Shown in pieces: positions 48,171 to 60,169 of a stretch of 64,000 nucleotides of DNA. This stretch comes from Ochotona curzoniae. Taxonomy: Eukaryota; Chordata; Mammalia; Lagomorpha; Ochotonidae. The notes below the pieces were generated by a model that saw only the letters and a list, made by a program, of their open reading frames with translations, was not told where the DNA came from and did no database searches. Each line of letters opens with the position of its first letter. Position 1 is the stretch's first letter. The position numbers were made by a program, and so were the translations under genes. The stretch is from contig NW_024466512.1 of the NCBI RefSeq assembly GCF_017591425.1, positions 22,869,501-22,933,500 on the forward strand, written 5' to 3'.

Positions 48171-48466
48171 CCTTTGCTAATTTCTTTTTTTTATTATTTA
48201 TTTTTTTATATTTTATTATTTTATGATACAGTTTCATATTCCCTTATCCCCTCCCCAATTCCCTCCCCCACCACCTAGTTCCTCTATATCATTACTCACA
48301 TATAGTTCTTCATACACAGGCCTATGTCCATCATTGCAGGCATGGACAATGGCAGAGAGTCCAGGATCCTATTGTCAAGATATAGTAAACAGTTTCATTG
48401 TAAGTCCATCTTTGTCTAGAAGCAGAAATGCATACTACACTGCATCTTCACATCTGGATGTTAGTC

Positions 48467-48714
48467 TCCATTTCACAGCTACTGTACATCCCCTTAAATG
48501 AAAAGTCATAATACAAAATCAACAATAGAAAGAAAAATAGAAATTTACAATGCCATGAAGTTAAATGACATGTTACTAGATATGACAGTGTCCATTACAC
48601 AGCTACTATACATCCCTTTAAATGAAGAGCCACAAAACAAAATATTGGGGAGAAAAACGAAATTAACAACACCAAGAAGTTAAATAACATGCTATTAAAT
48701 GATTAACGTGTAGC
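48467..48714 (-). repeat. ~124-bp tandem repeat in L1 3' UTR
   Basis: TCCATTTCACAGCTACTGTA at 48,467 recurs as TCCATTACACAGCTACTATA at 48,591. The following ~100 bases (AAGTTAAATGACATG / AAGTTAAATAACATG) also repeat. Confidence 0.8.
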
Positions 48715-48837
48715 TGAAGAAATGAAAATCAAGAACCTTCTTGAAGAAAATGATGCTACCGTATGGATCTACAAGTCATTGAATGATTTAATCAGAAGAA
48801 AGTGTTTTGAAGAGATGAAACCAACAGAAAACAACAA

Positions 48838-49005
48838 AACCCATGCAATATAGTTTCTGCTGATCTTTGTTGGAGTGTGTCTCCTCCAGACAATAAGCAG
48901 ATGGATTTTGTTTTTTAATCTAGTCTACTTATCTATGACATTTGATTGAGCTTAAGCCATTTACATTGAGTTTAATATGTATGGGTGGTACTTTGGTCCT
49001 GTCAT
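48838..49005 (-). pseudogene. L1 ORF2 N-terminal remnant
   Basis: It starts with ATG at 49,005, 40 bases after the ORF1 stop, and shows the start of the endonuclease domain: LNVNGLSSIKCHR, IKKQNPSAYC, LEETHSNKDQ. It has a one-base frame shift and two in-frame stops. Similarity ends near 48,840. All catalytic endonuclease residues past this point and the whole reverse transcriptase are absent. Confidence 0.8.
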
Positions 49006-49045
49006 TTTAGGAATAGGTTGTTCATTGGTTTATTCTGTTGTCATT

Positions 49046-49994
49046 TTACCGGGATGTTCTTCCCATTTGCCTTTGGTTTTGGTGGGTGCTATTCCTCTCC
49101 TCTGTCAAGAGAACATCTTGAAGTATCATTTGCAGGGCAGGTTTGAAAGAGGCAAATTCTTTTAACTTTTCTTTGCTGTGGAAGAATTTTATTTCATTTT
49201 CAAAGACAAAAGAAAGCTTTGCTGGATGTGTTATCCTGGGCCGACAATTTTTTTCTTTTAGAATCTGGAATATGCCACTCTGTTCTCTTCTTGCCTGTAG
49301 AGTTACCTGTGAGAGACCGCCTGTGAGCTTAATTGGCATTCCTTTATATGTCAATGGATGTTTTTCACATGCACATTTAAGGATCTTTTCCTTATGTTCA
49401 ATTGAAGAGAGTTTGATAATCATGTGTCTTGGAGAAGATTGCTTTTGATCAAGCCTGTTAGGAGTTCTGTGCCCCTCCTGGACCTTGTTTCCCAATTCTT
49501 TCTCCAGATTAGGGAAATTTTCCTTGATTATTTCATTAAATACATTTGCAAACTCAGCTTCTCTTTCTGCGCTTTGTGGGACTCCCATAACTCTTATATT
49601 AGGCCTCTTAATAGTGTCTTTCAATTCTTGAGTACTTTTTTTGTCCTGATCGAGCTCTCCTTCCAGCTTTTTGTTGGCTTCCCCCTGATGATAGGAAATA
49701 TCTTCCAATTCTGAGTTTCTTTCTTCTGCTTGCTTCATTCTATTTTGGAAACTCTCCACGGTACTTTTAATTTGCTCTACTGTGTTCTTAATTTGTGATA
49801 TATCAGCCTTGATATGCTTAATTGCTTCCTTAAATTCCTTGAACTCTTTGCATGAGCTTCTCATTTTTTATCAGAAGCTTTAAAATAAGTCTTAATTATT
49901 CTGTGTCCCCCATTTTCTCAGTGTCTTCCTCAGTTAACTCTGAGGTTGGCATAGGGTTTTGCTCCTTTGCAGAGGATTTTTCAGTAATATTCAT
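49046..49994 (-). pseudogene. L1 ORF1 (ORF1p), broken
   Basis: ORF1p is the RNA-binding, trimeric chaperone of the L1 ribonucleoprotein. The longest open part (49,864-49,046, 272 codons) shows a coiled coil (NSELEDISYHQGEANKKLEG), the RRM start (IKRPNIRVMGVPQSAE) and the C-terminal domain (PRHMIIKLSSIEHKEKILK, LQARREQSGIFQILKEKNC). The original start appears to be the ATG at 49,994. Between the two there is an in-frame TAA after about 40 codons and a frame change near 49,860. With these breaks the frame would be ~316 codons. It ends at TAA, 49,048-49,046. Confidence 0.88.
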
Positions 49995-51154
49995 TGTGCC
50001 TTTGTCTCTTCTTTTGCTCTTGATCATTGTACTTCTGGTTAGCAGAGTCTTCTCCTTGGAGCAGGTTTCTAAGCTGTGTCACCCACAGGTCTACAATGCG
50101 ATTTTACTTATTGCAGTTGGTATACAACTTTATGCTTGCAGCCACTTGTGCTACACCGTCAAGCGAGTTCCAGGTCTGGGTTCTTATGTCAGATTTCCAC
50201 CATGGTCTCCACAGCCCCAGTTGCTGGCTCACCACTCTCCACCTCCTGTGATATTGTGCTGAGGCTGCACCGTTGTCTCTGCAACCTTTCTCCCACTTCT
50301 GGTTGGAGCAGGTCCCAGGATTAGAGAGACACCAGGTGTCCTATGTAATTAGGTTGTTGGTGGCGCTGATCTTGTCGGAACCTGTTGGACGCTAGTTCTG
50401 GGTGCCACACGGACCTGTTTTGACAAGTACAATGCCACAGTTGGTATTATTTTCCTGTGGGACCTCAGTGAAATCCACTGAACTTAGCAAGTTCTCATGA
50501 GCTCAGCACATGCGCAGTTCACTATTGTCCTCTGCATTCCTAAAGCTATTGCCACAGTGTACAAAATGGCACCTGACATGCTACCACTACAGTTCTTGAT
50601 CTGCTTGGTCTGAGGGCTACCCAGACCTGTTGCTTTGGGTGGAACCTGTAGAATGCCATGTCATTGCAGTTCACTGAGCCAGAAATGAGTTCACTCCCAG
50701 CTCAGAGCATGCTCCGTCCTTCCCTTGCCTTTGCCTCCTTACGCAAAATGGTGCCCAATTCAGCTCTACGGGGCTGACTGGGCTGTGAAATCCACCCTGT
50801 TCTCGTGCTGCCTGTCTGGGATCTGCTGCTCTGTCTCTACTCCTGGTCGAATCAAACAGACCAGCAGGACTGACAGTTCTTTGTCTAGGTTCACCTCCCA
50901 AGCTCCCAGTGTAAGTCCCTTCCCACCTGGTTGCTGGAGGAATTCCGGCTGCTGGTGGATTTCAGATCGCCTGTTAGCTTAATGCTGCTGGAGTATCAGT
51001 CACTGCAAAACCACACCATTGTATCTGCTGCTTTCCTTTGTGTTTCAGTCTCTGGGTACCCCTCTGCTGTTGTTCTATCCTTTCCTATTTCCTGAAATAT
51101 GTCCTCTCTGCTTCATCCTAATTAAATGTTTTTCTGTCCACTTAAACGTATCCT

Positions 51155-51494
51155 GGGCCCGGCAGCATGGCTTAGCAGCTAAAGTCCTCGCTTTGAACGC
51201 GCCAGGATCCCATATGGGTGCCAGTTCTAATCCCAGCAGCTCCACTTTCCATCCAGCTTCCTGCTTGTGGCCTGGGAAATCAGTTGAGAATGGCCCAGAG
51301 CCTTGGGACCCTGCACCTGTGTGGGAGACCCGGAAGAAGTTCCTTGATCCTGGCTTCGGATCGGCATAGCTTCAGCCGATGTGTTCACTTGGGGAGTGAA
51401 TCATTGGATGGAAGATCTTCCTCTCTGTCTCTCCTCCTCTCTGTATATCTGACTTTCCAATAAATAAATAAATAAATCTTTAAAAAAAAAAAAA
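51155..51494 (+). mobile_element. SINE (C-repeat family) nested in the L1 5' UTR
   Basis: Full-length copy, GGGCCCGGCAGCATGGCTTA to a 13-base A-tail. L1 5' UTR sequence stands on both sides, so it entered after the L1. Confidence 0.95.
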
Positions 51495-51550
51495 GAAGAA
51501 AAACTTGTCCTTACCCTATTTCACCATCTTGATTCTCCCTTTGCTAATTT

Positions 51551-51725
51551 TTAATGAGCCTCCAGGAAGGTTCCCCTGGCCTGCTTGCTTGTGTTAGCTT
51601 GCCATATCCCTGTCTGTGTGACACTTCATGCTTACTACCTGCCTCATCCTAAGCTTTTCAAGAGCAAGGACTTAATGCTGTACCCTGGGGACACAATGCC
51701 TGGCCTATGTGAGTGATCTATTTTG
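51551..51725 (+). mobile_element. L2 fragment, right of the L1 insertion
   Basis: CTCCAGGAAGGTTCCCCTGG and TCAAGAGCAAGGACTTAATG continue the L2 3' end begun at 48,000. Confidence 0.6.
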
Positions 51726-52199
51726 TTGCATGAAAGACTAAAGGATATAGGTGAGATGCAGACAGTTAACATTGGGGGAAAGGGCCTAGGAGATTAGCTC
51801 AGTCTTCATGTAAGGACTTAATATGCAGCCATGAGAAGTTACTTAACATTTCCAAACCTATTGACTCATCCTTGCAGGACAAGTCTTTATTTAGTTCAAC
51901 AAGACACACTAGAATTGAACAAGGGATTTACATGTGGTCATTGGGGTATGTGAGTTCACTAGTCTATTGTGGTCTCTGCATGTTTCTGACTGTGCGAGCT
52001 CTAAGTTCCCCAGGTTGAAAGAGAGAGCAGTTACTTATTCACACAAACTCGGCCCTCTAGGAACATCCCAACTGTCTGGACCAGCTTCTCCACTTTCTCC
52101 TGGGCTCTTTGTATATGCATTTAGGACTGATTTGTTAACTCATTGCTTACTTCTAGTGTCCATTATTACATGACCCATTAACTCAGCATAACATTTTAC
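51726..52199. other. Intergenic, nothing recognised
   Basis: No repeat landmark or gene seen. Confidence 0.55.
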
Positions 52200-52520
52200 T
52201 GTGGTTTGAATATCTCCCAAAGCACATGTTGGAAACTTAATCCCCCATACTACAGAATTGGGAAATAGGGCCTAATGAAATACAATTATGCCATAAGAGG
52301 AAGTGAGTAGATTAATCTTAGGAGGATGGTTTTATCGTAACTATTGTAATCATCTGCCTCTGCCACATCCCTACCTCTCTCTACGCATCTACCTTTCCAG
52401 CTCAGGTGGTGCAACTTCTTCACCTTACACGTGACAGACTCCAGACTCAGAAACAACTTTTTATTTATATAAATTACATTGTCTGGTATTATTACAACAG
52501 TGCATAATGGGGTAATGCAG
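52200..52520 (+). mobile_element. MaLR solo LTR (MST/MLT type)
   Basis: TGTGGTTTGAATATCTCCCA, GTTGGAAACTTAATCCCCCA and the end TATAAATTACATTGTCTGGT...ACAACAG follow the MaLR LTR order from TG start to the AATTAC-containing end. An old ERVL-MaLR relic with no genes. Confidence 0.75.
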
Positions 52521-53087
52521 GAAGTTGGTCCAAGACAAGTGAAGTGTTGCCCTAAGAAATACCTGGAAATGTGGAAGTGGCTTTGGAATTGGATATTGAA
52601 TAGATGTAAGATTTGGAGCAGACTAGGATAAGCCCATGTTGCTTGAACAGAATGTTAGAGTAATTGCGTGTGGTTTTAGAAGGGAGTTGTAGGAAAACTT
52701 TGAAACTTCATAGCTATTAAATGATCAGAGTATTGCTAGAAATGTGGATAATAGCAGTTCTGAGCTGTGTGACTTAACTATGTGTAGTAAAATCTGAGAA
52801 GAAAGAAATGATTTAAAGAATTTGCTGTTGAGATAGAAACCAAGTCTTGGAATTTGAAGGATCCTCAGCCTGATAGGAAAAATGAAAAACAAAAACCCAA
52901 GAAGGATGTGGCCAGTTGACCATTTACATAAATTAGTATGGCTAAAAGGAAGCCCGGTATTAGCAACTTGATCTTGGATATTTCCACTTCCAGAGCTGTA
53001 AGGCAATGAATTTTTTTTCATTATTAGCAAACCAATTAAACAGACTCAGGACATCATACTTCTTTGAGATTTGTACCTATTCCAATT
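52521..53087. other. Intergenic, nothing recognised
   Basis: AT-rich, no repeat landmark or gene seen. Confidence 0.55.
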
Positions 53088-53392
53088 AATTTTTTTTTTT
53101 GAAAAGCAGTGTTACAGAGAAGGAAAGACAAAGAAGAGGTATTTCGTCCACTTGCTCACTCTCAAAATGGCTACAACGTCCAGAACTGAGCTATTCCAAG
53201 GCTGGGAGCCAAGTCTCCCACATGTATGCAGAGTCCCAAGGACCTGGGCCATCCTTTCCTGCTTTTCCAGGCCATAAGCAGAGATCTGGATGGGAAGTGA
53301 AACTGTTGGGACACTGACAGCCTCCCATATGGAATGCTACACCATGGAGTAGGGAAATTAGCTGCTCTGTCACTGCAGTGCCACCCACTCCA
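53088..53392 (-). mobile_element. SINE (C-repeat family)
   Basis: Antisense copy with a T10 start, GAAAAGCAGTGTTACAGAG, and head near CACTGCAGTGCCACCC. Confidence 0.85.
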
Positions 53393-53429
53393 GTAACTCT
53401 TACTGTTTTTTTTTGCATTCTATCTCTTT

Positions 53430-53700
53430 GTAAAAACTTATTGAGCACTCAACTATGTGCCAGTTGAGGTAATTAAAAACATAGAGCCTGGTGTGGACTG
53501 GGGCAGTACAGCAAGTGAATAGGCAGGGGTACTAGTGTAGGAAAATTGATGTCAGAATGGACCATTGGTGCTATGGAGCACTTGTGAACATCAGCCCAGC
53601 CTGGTGATTTCTAGGAAGCAGTGTCTGATCTGAGCCAAGTATTTATGGGTGGGTCGGAGGCAACCGGCCAACTGAAGAGAATAGCAGAGAGAATGGGATG
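53430..53700 (-). mobile_element. Ancient mammalian repeat (class uncertain)
   Basis: TATTGAGCACTCAACTATGTGCCAG, then GGTGCTATGGAGCACTTGTG and GTCTGATCTGAGCC recall an old MIR/L2-age repeat. I cannot fix the family. Confidence 0.35.
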
Positions 53701-53824
53701 TATTTTATTTTATTTGATAATGAGGAAATGAAAGGACCATATGCTACTAGATTGTGAGATGCAATTCAGTTAGTCCTTTTTCCTCAAGAATGTCAGAAGG
53801 CATGAGAAACTTATTCCTTGCTGA

Positions 53825-54010
53825 TAATACTTCTTATTTATTGAGCATATCCCAGGTCATCATCTGGAGGCACTGCGACTCCTCACAACAAGCCTTTGAG
53901 GCTATCCTGTTATCTCCACTTTACAGCCGAATTGAAAAGGCTGCTTTATCCAAAATCACATTAATAATCCATGACAGCATTTGAAATAATTTTCCAGACC
54001 GAGATTCCTT
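53825..54010 (-). mobile_element. MIR element
   Basis: Antisense MIR order: TTATTTATTGAGCATATCCC, CTCACAACAAGCCTTTGAGG, ATCTCCACTTTACAGCCGA, AATTTTCCAGACCGAG. Confidence 0.65.
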
Positions 54011-54950
54011 ACAGCAACACTTTACAAGATCTCCCTTGAGGCACTTAACCTTTAGGGCAATGGAAACTATAGGGAAGGTATGAGGAGGTATAGCCTAGGC
54101 CAGAAGTCAAGGAAAGATGTGGATGGTTAATGTGGGATACGAAGCGGTTTGCCAAGGATTGACTTTCTTTGATCTCTGCAGGATCTGGAAGAAGTGTTCC
54201 TGGTGATCTGGGCAATATGGCAACTAATTGCAGAAAGGTAAGATCCCAGGATTTGGAGGTGCCATGATCCTAAGCAAATAGACCTATAATGGGTGCTGTG
54301 GTAAACCCCCGAAATTCTGTGTTCTGCGTTGTACAGCATTCATTGTCCTGGTTGCTGGGAATATTCATGCTGACAGCCCTCAGCCAAGTTGTCTACAAAC
54401 ATTTCCCTTAGGTTTAGAGTCCCCTTGTACAACACCATTTTGCTGGAGACCATCCCCATTCAGAAAGTAGTTGATGCAGGGGTGGAAAGACCAGAAGAGT
54501 TATTTAAGCCATGTAGTGTGTTCATAAGTTTCTATGTTGCTTGTCTACATTTACAAGTATGTTAGAATTTGTACCTTAATATGTGTAATAGCCATAATTG
54601 GAATCCAGACATATTAGGGAAGTTCTGACAAATTGGATATAGCAGATCCCTGTGGTTCTATTACTCCATGATCTAGCTGTGATGGACAGATCCACATTGA
54701 CATCAATTTACTTTGCTCTGTGTCTTATGTCAGGCACTTCACTTGTTTTTCACCCCAGAGATCTCCCAACACTACAGAAGCTCCAAGCTCATATGTTCAG
54801 CTCACCAGGAGCACAAGGGTCAACCCTCAACCTGTGGGAGATGGGAAAACAGGTAGTTACAGCAGACGGGAACCAAGAACTTTTTCAATGAAGACTGCAA
54901 CCTCCCTGATGTAATAGAAAAGAGCAATGTGAGCATGGGACTAAATACAG
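54011..54950. other. Intergenic, nothing recognised
   Basis: 0.9 kb with only short chance frames. Confidence 0.55.
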
Positions 54951-55262
54951 TTTGGGACTGGCAGTGTGGCAGCAGGTTAAGCTGCCACCTGTCATGCCAT
55001 TATCCCATAATGGCACTGGTTCAAGCTTCTGCTACTCCATTTCTAATCCAGCTTGCTCTTAATGCATCTGGGAAAGCAGTGAAAGATGGCCCACGTTGTT
55101 GTACTTTTCCTACCTGTGTGGGAGACCTGCATGGAGTACAGTCCAGGTCTCTAGTTTGGTCTGATCCAGCCCAGTTACCTTTGGGAAGTGAACCAATGGA
55201 TAGACGATCTCCGTCCCTCTTTCTCTGTACCTCTGCCCTTCAAATTAAGTCTTTAAAAAATT
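54951..55262 (+). mobile_element. SINE (C-repeat family), old copy
   Basis: TTTGGGACTGGCAGTGTGGC to CAAATTAAGTCTTTAAAAAA. Confidence 0.88.
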
Positions 55263-55564
55263 TAAATCCAATTTAACAAATGTTTGTTGAATATCTGGCA
55301 TATGCCATTAAACCCAGACTGCAAAATTGATGGACCTGTGATGGATATTACAGCATAGAGTACAACATAGTCTCTGCTCACTTAGGTGAACAGTCTCATG
55401 GGAAGGTTGATCTCGAAGAGTTCCAGAAATGATTAAAATGGTCTAAACCAGAGGAATACAATGCCAGAAGAATGTAAATAAGAAAGGAGCAAGATAAAGT
55501 GAGGAAAAAGTGCTAGCCAGTTGGAAATCAGGGAATAACTCACCAATAAAAAGGTAACCAAAGG

Positions 55565-55708
55565 GGAGGGGGAGTTTGGCACAGTACTTAAGATGCCTGA
55601 GGTTCAACTCCTAGCTCCACTTCCCATTCCAACTTCCTGCTAACACTTCCCCTGGGAGACAGCAGGTAGTTCAGATGCTTGAATCACTAGCATGTGAGGG
55701 ATTGCCCC
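55565..55708 (+). mobile_element. SINE (C-repeat), left part split by an insertion
   Basis: GGGGAGTTTGGCACAGTACT to CATGTGAGGGATTGC. The rest of the SINE lies at ~56,262-56,400. Confidence 0.7.
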
Positions 55709-55709
55709 T

Positions 55710-56255
55710 GTGTGGTCTGTGTGGGAGGTCATAATGACAAGGCACACTGTGTCCCCTGGGGAGCCCCCTAGCAATGGTCTTGGCATACCAAGACCTCAGC
55801 CTGACCTGATCACTGGTCATACAGGCAAGAGCAGCAGGCTATCTCTAGTTTCTTTTCTCTGTCCTTGGATGAGCTGCACTGGGACTTCCTTGATAAGTAA
55901 CTAAGTAGGTACAGTTCCACGTTGCCTGCCTGCCTTACATGGTGGGCGTGACCTATAGCACACCTGCCAGACAGATGTGGTGTACATAACCTGTGACCTG
56001 CATCATGGTTGGAGAGTCCAGAGAGAGAGAGAGAGAGATGCCTTCTAGCCAATTGCTGTACTGTTGGTGGGTGGGAAGATTGTCAGGAGAAGCCCTTCTG
56101 CTTTTCTCTTTTCTTACTCTATGTAAATTGGTGCTTGCTTTACAGTTAGTGGATATGCTTGATCAGACTGTCTCTGGTGATTCTTACTGAGGAACACCAT
56201 CACCTCATCCCCTTGGTGTTTGCAGGGTCCTGCTGGTAAGAAGCACACTCCCCAC
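55710..56255 (+). mobile_element. Probable solo LTR of an endogenous retrovirus
   Basis: A ~545-bp block begins TGTGTGGTCTGTGTGGGAGG and ends near AAGAAGCACACTCCCC, with U5-like TGTAAATTGGTGCTTGCTTT near 56,120. It divides an old SINE. No gag, pol or env frame is present. The exact ends and a target duplication are not certain. Confidence 0.5.
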
Positions 56256-56261
56256 CCCCGC

Positions 56262-56400
56262 CCGAGACTACCATCCATATGGGAGAGCTGGGTTGAGCTC
56301 AGCTGCTGGCCTCAGCCTTGCACAGTTCTAACTATTGCAGGTGCAGACATTTGGGGACTGACAGGAGACTATTTCTATTTTCTTTTCAAATAAACTTTTT
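56262..56400 (+). mobile_element. SINE (C-repeat), right part split by an insertion
   Basis: CCATCCATATGGGAGAGCTG, GGCCTCAGCCTTGCACAG and TTTCAAATAAAC continue the SINE of 55,565. Confidence 0.65.
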
Positions 56401-56416
56401 AAAAAATTTTAAACTC

Positions 56417-56747
56417 GGGCCCAGCGCGGTGGCGCAAGTGGTTAAGTCCTCGCCTTGCACGCCCGGGATCCCATATGGGCGCCGGTTCTAATCCCGGCAG
56501 CCCCGCTTCCCTTCCAGCTCCCTGCCTGTGGCCTGGGAAAGCAGTCGAGGACAGCCCAAAGCCTTGGGAACCTGCACCCGCGTGGGAGACCCGGAAGAGG
56601 CTCCTGGCTTCGGATTGGCATAGTATCGGCCCGTTGCGCTCACTTGGGGAGTGAATCATCGGACGGAAGATCTTCCTCTCTGTCTCTCCTCTCTGTATAT
56701 CCGCCTTTCCAATAAAAAAATAGTAAAAATAAATCTTTAAAAAAAAA
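56417..56747 (+). mobile_element. SINE (C-repeat family), young copy with target-site duplication
   Basis: CpG-rich full-length copy (GGCGCAAGTGGTTAAGTCC head, B box GGTTCTAATCC). The 16-base duplication AAAAAATTTTAAACTC is at 56401-56416 and 56748-56763, partly merged with the A-tail. Confidence 0.96.
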
Positions 56748-56861
56748 AAAAAATTTTAAACTCAAGTTCCAGGCAAGCCGATTATTTTGTTAGACATTTT
56801 CTCAGAATAGATGTACAAATGGTTAATAAGACCATGAAAAATCCCTGATATGTTTTTACAG

Positions 56862-57250
56862 ATATTCAGTGAGATACCACTGCATACCCACTGAAAGGGT
56901 TAAATGCAAAAAAAATGTACTGGAAGATGTGAAGAAATTGCAGCCACTTTGGAAAATGTTTTGATAGTTTCTCAAAAACGTTAAAGCAGTTTTCCCAAGA
57001 TACAGAAGTTACACTATTAGGAATATGACCAAAGAGTTGAAACTGGCCCACACAGATAATTGTGTGTGAGTGTTCGTAGTAGCCAAAAGGTAGAAACAAG
57101 CCGAGTACTAAGTGATAGACAAATAAGTAGACCAGTATCTCTACACCATGGAATATTATTCTGTAAAGGGTGAATCCTGTGATGTGGATTAACTCACATA
57201 AAGTCTACATGATGTATGATTCTGTTTCTGTCAGATGTTCAGAATGATCC
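56862..57250 (+). mobile_element. Ancient LINE-1 3' fragment
   Basis: Sense landmarks in order: CAGTGAGATACCACTGCATA, CAGCCACTTTGGAAAATG, GTAGCCAAAAGGTAGAAACA, ACACCATGGAATATTATTC. No coding capacity. Confidence 0.8.
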
Positions 57251-57519
57251 CTGAGCATTACTGTGACTTCTGTTAAAAATATCTGAACTTTGACCTCCCT
57301 CATGTGATTAATTTTGTTTTTCATGCAGGCAGAATAGTTCTGTATAGGCACAATGTAATTAGTGGGATTGTGTGTACCAAAAAGACTGAAGAGTTGATTT
57401 TAGTGGGTCTTCTAAATCTTGTTACACATCACTGGTTTTTTCCAAAAGCTGGAGGAAACCTTTCAAGAGTTTTAAGCAGGGGACCAACATGGTTAGCTAA
57501 CTTTAAAACTGCCACTTCC

Positions 57520-57590
57520 CAGGGGCCTCTACAGTGGCATAATAGGCTAAGCCTTCACCTTGATTAGCCCTAGAACCCTAAAAGTCTTCC
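57520..57590 (+). mobile_element. SINE (C-repeat) head fragment
   Basis: GGGGCCTCTACAGTGGCATA and the CCTAGAACCC region only. Confidence 0.4.
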
Positions 57591-57729
57591 TGACCATTGT
57601 GCCAATTCATGAATGTAACCTAATGAACATATTTGTTTGATGAAATAAACAGTCAGCCATGACACCAAAGGATGGCCCTGAGAGAAAAATAACAGTTCAG
57701 ATCAGTTAATTTTACTGCAACAAAGAGTG

Positions 57730-58046
57730 TTTTTTTTTTTTTACAAGATTATTTGCTTTTATTGAAAATTCTCAGTTAAGAGAGAGGGGAGAGACAGAGA
57801 AAGACCTTCCATCCACTGGCTCATTCTCCAAATGGCTACAAGGGCCAGGATTGAGATAGGCTGAAGCCAGGAATTCGAGAACTTCTTCCAGGTCTCCATG
57901 TGGGGGTATGGGCTCAGGCATTTGTGCCACCTGCTGCTTTTCCAGGTGCATTAGCAGGGAGTTGAATCAGAAGTGGAGCCCCTAAGGCATGATCCTGCAT
58001 GCACCTACAATAGTATAGGCTGAAGCTTAATTCACTTGTTGGCCCC
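57730..58046 (-). mobile_element. SINE (C-repeat family), old copy
   Basis: Antisense copy from a T12 run to CACTTGTTGGCCCCC. Confidence 0.82.
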
Positions 58047-58049
58047 CTA

Positions 58050-59097
<1,048 letters not shown>

Positions 59098-59437
59098 TTT
59101 TTACTTTTTTGGTAAAGATTTATTTATTTATTAGAAAGTCAGATATACAGAGAGGAGGAGAGACAGAGAGGAAGATCTTCCATCTGATGATTCAGTCCCC
59201 ATGTGAGCTGCAACGGCCGATGCTATGCCAATCTGAAGCCAGGAGCCAGGAACTTCTTCTGGTTATCCCATATGGGTGTAGGGTCCCAAGGCTCTGGGCC
59301 ATCCTTGACTGCTTTCCTAGGCCACAAACAGGAAGCTGGATGGGAGGTGGAGCAGCCACGATTAGAACCGGTGTCCATATGGGATCCCGGTGCGTTCAAG
59401 GCAAGGACTTTAGCTGCTAGGTCATGTCGCCGGGCCC
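59098..59437 (-). mobile_element. SINE (C-repeat family) with target-site duplication
   Basis: Antisense copy, head CATGTCGCCGGGCCC. The 14-base duplication TAATTTTGTTTTTA is at 59084-59097 and 59438-59451. Confidence 0.95.
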
Positions 59438-59750
59438 TAATTTTGTTTTTAAATAAAGGGATTAATATAATGGCCCATGTATAGATTTCTATTACCAATT
59501 AAAAACACTAATGATTTCTGCCACTTTCACGAAGTAAATCCTTACTTCCACAATAGACTTTCTTTAAGTGTTCAACTAATTTCAAGTCTTAAAAAACCTC
59601 TTTCCTTGAACTATGGGTAATGTACAACTTGGTTACGCTAAATTGATAATATTAGGTGATAATCTGCTATTGCAAATCTCTACTGGCCCCAACCCCATCT
59701 ATTTGTGACTTTGATTTACATGTAGCATCTTGCATAAGAAAGCAAATCAT

Positions 59751-60094
59751 GGGCCCGGCGCGGTGGCGCAGTGGTTAAGGTCCTCGCCTTGCACGCCCGG
59801 GATCCCATATGGGCGCCAGTTGTAATCCCAGCAGCTCCACTTCCCACCCAGCTTCCTGCTTGTGGCCTGGGAAAGCAGTCAAGGATGGCCCAGAGCCTTG
59901 GGACCCTGCACCTGTGTGGGAGACCCGGAAGAAGTTCCTTGATCCTCGCTTTGGATCGGCATAGCTTCAGCCAATGTGTTCACTTGGGGAGTGAATCATC
60001 GGATGGAAGATCTTCCTCTCTGTCTCTCCTCTCTGTATATCCGCCTTTCCAATAAAAATAAAATAAATCTTTAAAAAAAAAGAAAGAAAAAAAA
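59751..60094 (+). mobile_element. SINE (C-repeat family), young mosaic copy with target-site duplication
   Basis: Full-length copy with head and tail of one subfamily and middle of another. The 15-base duplication AAGAAAGCAAATCAT is at 59736-59750 and 60095-60109. Confidence 0.96.
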
Positions 60095-60169
60095 AAGAAA
60101 GCAAATCATGTCTACAACTAGGGTTCAGCTGTGCACAGCTGTGTCCTATTTAGAAAGTTCTGGGTGTTG

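Larger units (their letters stand above)
48184..51537 (-). mobile_element. LINE-1 with both ends and target-site duplications but almost no ORF2
   Basis: On the minus strand the element runs from a 5' end at ~51,537 (GGGAGAATCAAGATGGTGAA) through a ~1.5 kb 5' UTR, a damaged ORF1 (49,994-49,046) and the first ~55 codons of ORF2 (49,005-48,838). It then enters its 3' UTR directly and ends with the terminal GGGGGAGGG/GGGGAGGGG tract and an A-rich tail at ~48,184. The 13-base duplication CCTTTGCTAATTT stands at 48171-48183 and 51538-51550. Without the nested SINE it is ~3.0 kb, about half a normal L1. The ends show a complete insertion, so the loss of ~3.5 kb of ORF2 happened before insertion (half-L1 type) or by later deletion. 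Confidence 0.85.

Noticed and set aside
48184..48300. Polypyrimidine/A-T run at the L1 end read as a simple repeat
   Set aside because: It is the L1 3' tail in antisense next to the 13-base duplication.
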